Source: Actinomycetes bacterium
GTDB taxonomy: Bacteria; Actinomycetota; Actinomycetes; Actinomycetales; Micrococcaceae
DNA: 64,000 nucleotides
Assembly (NCBI GenBank): GCA_023426375.1
Contig: JAFAAV010000089.1
Coordinates: 14,495-78,494, forward strand
Direction: 5' to 3'
Every line of letters begins with the position of its first letter. Position 1 is the first letter of the stretch. Positions 59,622 through 64,000 of this stretch are shown here, piece by piece. The position numbers and the translations under genes are program-made. A model generated the notes under the pieces. It saw only the letters and a program-made list of their open reading frames with translations. It ran no database searches and was not told the origin of the DNA.

Positions 59622-59685
59622 GTCCAACAACTTCAAACGGGTGCTCAGCCACCCACCGTCACACAGCGTCTGAGGAGAAACCGGT

Positions 59686-60795
59686 ATGGCACACGTCTGG
59701 CAGGGCGTCATCAACGAGTACAAGGACCGCTTGCCGGTCACCGAGGCCACCGAGGTCATCACCATGGGTGAGGGTGGTACTCCGCTGATCCAGGCTCGTG
59801 CCCTGTCCGAACTGACCGGCAGTTCCGTGTGGCTCAAGTTCGAGGGCATGAACCCCACCGGCTCTTTCAAGGACCGCGGCATGACCATGGCCATCACCAA
59901 GGCCAAGGAAGAGGGCGCGGAGGCCGTGGTGTGCGCCTCGACCGGTAACACCTCCGCGGCTGCGGCGGCCTACGCCAAGCAGGCCGGCATGCGCTGTGCC
60001 GTGCTCGTGCCCGAAGGCAAGATTTCGATGGGCAAGATGTCCCAGGCCGTGGCCCACGGGGCGGACATCATCCAGATCGAGGGCAACTTCGACAACTGCC
60101 TGGAAGTCGCGCGCAAACTCTCCGAGTCCTATCCGGTGTTCCTGGTGAACTCGGTCAACCCCTACCGCATCGAGGGCCAGAAGACCGCGGCCTTCGAGGT
60201 CGTGGACACCCTGGGCGACGCCCCGGACATCCACGTGCTCCCGGTGGGCAACGCCGGCAACATCACCGCGTACTGGAAGGGGTACAAGGAGTACGCCTCC
60301 GAGACTCCGGCCACCTCCGGTGAGATTCTGGATCCCGTGTCCACCCACACGCCCACCATGTGGGGTTTCCAGGCCGCCGGCGCCGCGCCGCTCGTGCTGG
60401 GGCACCCGGTGACCGAGCCCGAGACCATCGCCACCGCCATCCGGATCGGTAACCCCGCCTCGTGGGACACCGCCATTGCCGCCCGTGACGAGTCCGGCGG
60501 ACTGATCGATTCCGTCACTGATGAGCAGATCATCGAGGCCCACCGCTGGTTGTCCTCACGCGAGGGCGTGTTCGTGGAGCCCGGTTCCGCCTCCGGCGTT
60601 GCCGGCCTTCTCAAGAAGCAGCGCGCGGGCGAGGTTCCCAGTGGCAAGACCATCGTGATCACCGTGACCGGTCACGGCCTGAAGGACCCGCAGTGGGCCA
60701 TCAAGGGCGCCGAAGCCGAGGACGCCAGCGCGGTGGAGCCCAAGCGCGTTCCCTTCGACGTGGTCCCCGTGGCCGCAGCGCTGGGGCTGGAGTGA
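59686..60795 (+). CDS. thrC: threonine synthase
   Basis: 369 residues behind TGAGGAG. PLP Lys in MNPTGSFKDRGM, CASTGNTSAAAAAYAK, and the phosphate-binding loop LPVGNAGNITAYWKG are diagnostic. Turns O-phosphohomoserine into threonine. The stop overlaps the thrB GTG start (GTGA). Confidence 0.95.
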   Translation: MAHVWQGVINEYKDRLPVTEATEVITMGEGGTPLIQARALSELTGSSVWLKFEGMNPTGSFKDRGMTMAITKAKEEGAEAVVCASTGNTSAAAAAYAKQAGMRCAVLVPEGKISMGKMSQAVAHGADIIQIEGNFDNCLEVARKLSESYPVFLVNSVNPYRIEGQKTAAFEVVDTLGDAPDIHVLPVGNAGNITAYWKGYKEYASETPATSGEILDPVSTHTPTMWGFQAAGAAPLVLGHPVTEPETIATAIRIGNPASWDTAIAARDESGGLIDSVTDEQIIEAHRWLSSREGVFVEPGSASGVAGLLKKQRAGEVPSGKTIVITVTGHGLKDPQWAIKGAEAEDASAVEPKRVPFDVVPVAAALGLE

Positions 60796-61781
60796 CCGAC
60801 GTCGTGAACGAACAGGAAGTTGCCGCACCGGGCACCACGGTCTCGGTGCGGGTCCCCGGGTCCACCGGCAACGTGGGACCGGGATTCGACACCCTGGGTC
60901 TCGCTCTGGGGTATTACGACGAGCTCACCGTCACCCGCATTGAATCCGGTCTGGAATTCGAGCTCTCGGGCGAGGGCTCGAAGGACGTGCCGCAGACCGC
61001 GGATCACCTGGTGGTCCGGTCGATGCAGGCGGTGTTCGACGCCGCCGGGGCCGGTTCCCTGCCCGGGCTGCGGTTGAAAGCGCACAACCAGATTCCGCAC
61101 GGCCGCGGCATGGGCTCATCGGCCTCGGCCGTGGTGGCCGGCGTGCTGGCGGCCAACGTCTTGCTGTCCGAGGGCACCCGGCTGGACGATCACGCCGTGT
61201 TGCAGGTCTGCTCGCAGCTGGAGGGCCATCCTGACAATGTGGCACCCACCCTGTACGGAGGACTCACAGTCTCCTTCGAACAGGACGGCCAGTTCGTGAG
61301 CGTCCCCGTGCGCGTGCACGAGGACGTCATTCCCGTCGTGGCGATTCCGGACTTCGAGGTGGCGACCTCCGTAGCCCGAGGCCTGTTGCCCGATACCGTG
61401 GCGCATCGCACGGCCGCGATCACCGCTGGACGCGCGGCACTATTGGTCGAGGCGCTGAGCAACCGCCCGGAATATCTCTTGCCGGCAACGTTCGACCTGC
61501 TCCACCAGCCGTACCGGGCCCAGGCCATGGGGCCGAGCTTCGAACTGATGACACAGCTGCGTGAGCGCGAATTCGCGGCCTTGATCTCCGGTGCCGGACC
61601 CACTGTCCTCACCCTCGCCAATGGCACACAGGAAGCCGAGCGAGTGGTTGCGGCGATCGAGAAGATCACCGCAGATCCGGATTCCCCAGCTCATACCCAC
61701 AACAGTGCGGACGTGTCGTGGCGTGTTATGGCACTACGCGTTCCCGCCGAGGGTGCTAAAGTGGGCGTATCCACGCAATAG
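60792..61781 (+). CDS. thrB: homoserine kinase
   Basis: 329 residues from GTG 60792, overlapping the thrC stop; GTG 60804 is an alternative. GHMP kinase motifs: VRVPGSTGNVGPGFDTLGLAL, the ATP loop PHGRGMGSSASAVVAGV, and late LISGAGPTVLTLA. Phosphorylates homoserine, just before ThrC. A -10-like TGCTAAAGT near the gene end (61754-61762) may be the rho promoter. Confidence 0.95.
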   Translation: MTDVVNEQEVAAPGTTVSVRVPGSTGNVGPGFDTLGLALGYYDELTVTRIESGLEFELSGEGSKDVPQTADHLVVRSMQAVFDAAGAGSLPGLRLKAHNQIPHGRGMGSSASAVVAGVLAANVLLSEGTRLDDHAVLQVCSQLEGHPDNVAPTLYGGLTVSFEQDGQFVSVPVRVHEDVIPVVAIPDFEVATSVARGLLPDTVAHRTAAITAGRAALLVEALSNRPEYLLPATFDLLHQPYRAQAMGPSFELMTQLREREFAALISGAGPTVLTLANGTQEAERVVAAIEKITADPDSPAHTHNSADVSWRVMALRVPAEGAKVGVSTQ

Positions 61782-62079
61782 GCCCTGGGTTCGCCCACGC
61801 GGTTCAAGCGGAGTCCCGCATTCGAGTCAGCAATTGTGACCGGGCGTCACTGTTGTTTGAATGCGTCGCCTCAATGCGATTCCATTTCTTGCTGACCAGG
61901 TCACTTCTCTCATGTGACCGGCACTGGTGCATCAAAGGAATCAGAGGACCTCATTGCTGAATTCTCGCGTGCAGTCTGCACGCATTCAACGTGGCCCGCA
62001 GTTGGCGGCCCACAACAATATCGTCGGGTCAGTGTGCGATGTCATTGCCACGGCCCCCATCGAGTCAGAAGGAACCTTC
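61782..62079 (+). other. about 300-base gap / rho leader
   Basis: No convincing gene. If transcription of rho begins near 61768, just after TGCTAAAGT inside thrB, the mRNA has a leader of about 310 bases. Rho often controls its own gene by early termination in such leaders. A 70-codon frame from GTG 61914 runs over the rho start but looks random. Confidence 0.5.
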
Positions 62080-64000
62080 GTGACAGAAACCACCGCCCCC
62101 GAACAGGGAACGGAAAACTCTAAGCCCCAGAACACTGGTTTGTCCGGGCTGAAACTCGCCCAGTTGCAGGCTCTGGCCTCCCAGCTGGGCATCACCGGCG
62201 CTCGTCGCATGCGCAAGTCTCTGCTCGTGGAGGCCATCGAGGCCCACCAGCGTGGCGGTGCCGTGGCCGAGCGTGACAAGGCCGTGGAGGAAAAGATTTC
62301 GGAAACCGCGCGCAAGGCATCGACCCGCCGTGCGTCGTCGTCGGATTCCGCCCCCTCCCAGGATGCGCCCCAGGAAAACGCCGCTTCGGGACAGGACGAG
62401 AAGTCCTCCGACGCCGCTTCGGGTTCCGCGAACCAGGGCGAGGACCAGAAGAACGAATCCCAGGGTGACAACCGACAGGGACAGAACGAGCGTCAGTCCG
62501 GTTCGCGCCGCTCCCGCCGGGCTTCCGCCTCCGGCCGCGGGGGTCGCTCCCGCAACCAGCAGGACTCGGAGCAGCAGGACAACCAGGACCAGCAGTCCAA
62601 GGACTCCGGCCAGGAGAACCAGGGCGAGCAGTCCGAGAACTCCCAGAACGAGCAGAACGAGGACTCCAAGGATTCCTCGAACCGCGGCAACCGCAACCAG
62701 CGTTCGCGCGGCAACCGCAACGATCGCAATGATCGTGGCGACCGCAAGGACGGCAACAACTCTCGCGATGACAAGTCCGGGTCCGACGACCAGGACAAAT
62801 CCTCCCGCGACGACAAGCAGGACTCCAACCGCAAGGACTCCTCGCAGGACGGTCAGAACCGTAAGGACGGCAACGACCGTAACGACCGCGGCAACCGCGG
62901 CCGCAACGATCGCAATGACCGCAACAACGACGGCAACGACCGCGACGGCAATTCGCGCCGTAACCGTCGTAACCGCAATCGCAACGATCGCAATGACCGC
63001 AACGATCGCAACGAGCGTCGCAACCGTCGCAGCCGCAACAACGGCCCTGACGTGGACGACATCGAGATCACCGAGGATGACGTCCTGTTGCCCGTAGCCG
63101 GCATCCTGGACGTGCTCGACAACTACGCCTTCGTGCGCACGTCGGGTTACCTCCCGGGCCCGTCGGACGTGTACGTGAGCCTGTCCCAGGTCAAGAAGAA
63201 CAACCTGCGCAAGGGTGACGCCATCGTCGGGGCCATCCGCGCACCGCGCGAGGGCGAGCAGCACAACAGCTCGCGTCAGAAGTTCTCCGCGCTCGTGCAA
63301 CTGACGTCCGTCAACGGCCGCAAGCCCGAGGAGAACAAGGACCGCACCGAGTTCTCCAAGCTGGTGCCGCTGTACCCGCAGGAGCGGTTGCGTCTGGAAA
63401 CCGAGCCCAAGAAGATCGGTCCCCGCGTGGTCGATCTGGTGGCCCCGATTGGTAAGGGCCAGCGCGGTCTGATCGTGTCCCCGCCCAAGGCCGGTAAGAC
63501 CCTCATGTTGCAGGCGATCGCCAACGCGATCACCACCAACAACCCCGAGGTGCACCTCATGATGGTGCTCGTGGATGAGCGTCCCGAGGAAGTCACCGAC
63601 ATGCAGCGCACGGTCAAGGGCGAGGTCATTGCCTCGACTTTCGATCGTCCTGCGGACGATCACACCACGGTGGCCGAGTTGGCCATCGAGCGCGCAAAGC
63701 GACTGGTGGAGATGGGCATGGACGTGGTGGTCCTGCTAGACTCCATGACCCGCCTGGGCCGCGCGTACAACCTGTCCGCCCCCGCATCCGGACGCATCTT
63801 GTCCGGTGGTGTGGACTCGGCAGCGCTGTACCCGCCCAAGAAGTTCTTCGGCGCCGCACGCAACATCGAGAATGGTGGCTCGCTCACCATTCTGGCGACC
63901 GCTCTCGTGGAGACCGGTTCCAAGATGGACGAGGTCATCTTCGAGGAGTTCAAGGGCACCGGCAACATGGAACTGCGCCTGTCCCGCCAGCTCGCGGACC
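62080..64000 (+). CDS. rho: transcription termination factor Rho, 3' end outside window
   Basis: At least 640 residues from GTG 62080, AAGGAA upstream; the window ends within the gene. Residues about 20-65 are the Rho-N helical domain (LKLAQLQALASQLGITGARR). Residues about 70-325 are a low-complexity insert: first Ser/Gln/Glu/Asp-rich, then NRNDRNDR-like repeats. Then the cold-shock RNA-binding domain (VAGILDVLDNYAFVRTSGY), P-loop SPPKAGKTLML, VLLDSMTRLGRAYN, and LYPPKKFFGAARNIE. It ends transcription by RNA translocation. Long inserts of this sort are known in high-GC actinobacterial Rho. Confidence 0.97.
   Translation, partial: MTETTAPEQGTENSKPQNTGLSGLKLAQLQALASQLGITGARRMRKSLLVEAIEAHQRGGAVAERDKAVEEKISETARKASTRRASSSDSAPSQDAPQENAASGQDEKSSDAASGSANQGEDQKNESQGDNRQGQNERQSGSRRSRRASASGRGGRSRNQQDSEQQDNQDQQSKDSGQENQGEQSENSQNEQNEDSKDSSNRGNRNQRSRGNRNDRNDRGDRKDGNNSRDDKSGSDDQDKSSRDDKQDSNRKDSSQDGQNRKDGNDRNDRGNRGRNDRNDRNNDGNDRDGNSRRNRRNRNRNDRNDRNDRNERRNRRSRNNGPDVDDIEITEDDVLLPVAGILDVLDNYAFVRTSGYLPGPSDVYVSLSQVKKNNLRKGDAIVGAIRAPREGEQHNSSRQKFSALVQLTSVNGRKPEENKDRTEFSKLVPLYPQERLRLETEPKKIGPRVVDLVAPIGKGQRGLIVSPPKAGKTLMLQAIANAITTNNPEVHLMMVLVDERPEEVTDMQRTVKGEVIASTFDRPADDHTTVAELAIERAKRLVEMGMDVVVLLDSMTRLGRAYNLSAPASGRILSGGVDSAALYPPKKFFGAARNIENGGSLTILATALVETGSKMDEVIFEEFKGTGNMELRLSRQLAD

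Noticed and set aside
61914..62123. 70-codon frame in the rho leader
   Set aside because: Overlaps the rho start, no ribosome binding site, Arg/His-rich random-looking product.
62065..63663. 532-codon - strand frame opposite rho
   Set aside because: Long Val/Ala/Ile/Leu stretches come from reading the NRNDR repeats backwards, not from a real membrane protein.

Overview
The window is high-GC DNA from an actinobacterium, most likely a member of the Micrococcales (Micrococcaceae-like). Evidence: a SigH/RsrA redox pair, a fused OdhA/Kgd-type 2-oxoglutarate dehydrogenase, a GuaB1 protein, the 24-residue ribosomal protein bL37, an argS-lysA-hom-thrC-thrB-rho run, a Rho with a long Arg/Asn/Asp-rich insert, and frequent GTG starts with leaderless-looking promoters. 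The species cannot be fixed from the sequence alone.

Bases 1 to about 29,013 are most of a siphovirus-type prophage, all genes on the + strand. The integrase/repressor end lies to the left, outside the window. Order: small early genes with HNH, RusA, zinc/HTH and GIY-YIG proteins (1-3676); a non-coding, G-run-rich stretch (3720-4225); a packaging entry with two HNH proteins and a stand-alone primase-like domain (4226-6084); terminases, portal, MuF-like protein, scaffold, decoration and capsid proteins (6097-12766); neck and tail genes (12766-15465); a tail assembly chaperone pair with a -1 frameshift site (15609-16390); a tape measure with an embedded metzincin motif (16463-20200); tail tip proteins ending in a tandem-knob plus M14 carboxypeptidase protein (20200-24844); and lysis genes with a two-enzyme endolysin (24900-27856). 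A lone alpha/beta-hydrolase gene follows the lysis terminator. At 28,997-29,013 there is a 17-bp match to the 3' end of actinobacterial tmRNA, followed by a terminator; I read this as attR of a phage inserted into ssrA.

From about 29.1 kb on, the DNA is host chromosome. It holds a Gln/Tyr/Gly-rich DUF4190-type membrane protein; an aroA-rsgA-hisN operon; doxX divergent from sigH-rsrA, with a matching SigH promoter; bL37, an SGNH-like protein and kgd on the - strand; guaB1; a zinc uptake operon znuACB behind Zur-box-like repeats, convergent with a zur-dagK pair; an MBL-fold protein and a HIT protein; hrpA; a TrpXYZ-type ABC transporter operon; tRNA-Arg(CCG); and argS-lysA-hom-thrC-thrB-rho, with rho cut by the window end. 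The aspartate-family genes (lysA, hom, thrC, thrB) form one biosynthetic block.

The best leads are the metzincin domain in the tape measure, the knob-knob-M14 tail protein, an apparent internal translation start in the endolysin, the stand-alone primase-like protein in the packaging region, the ssrA attachment site with its cargo gene, and an SGNH-family protein that has lost its catalytic residues.
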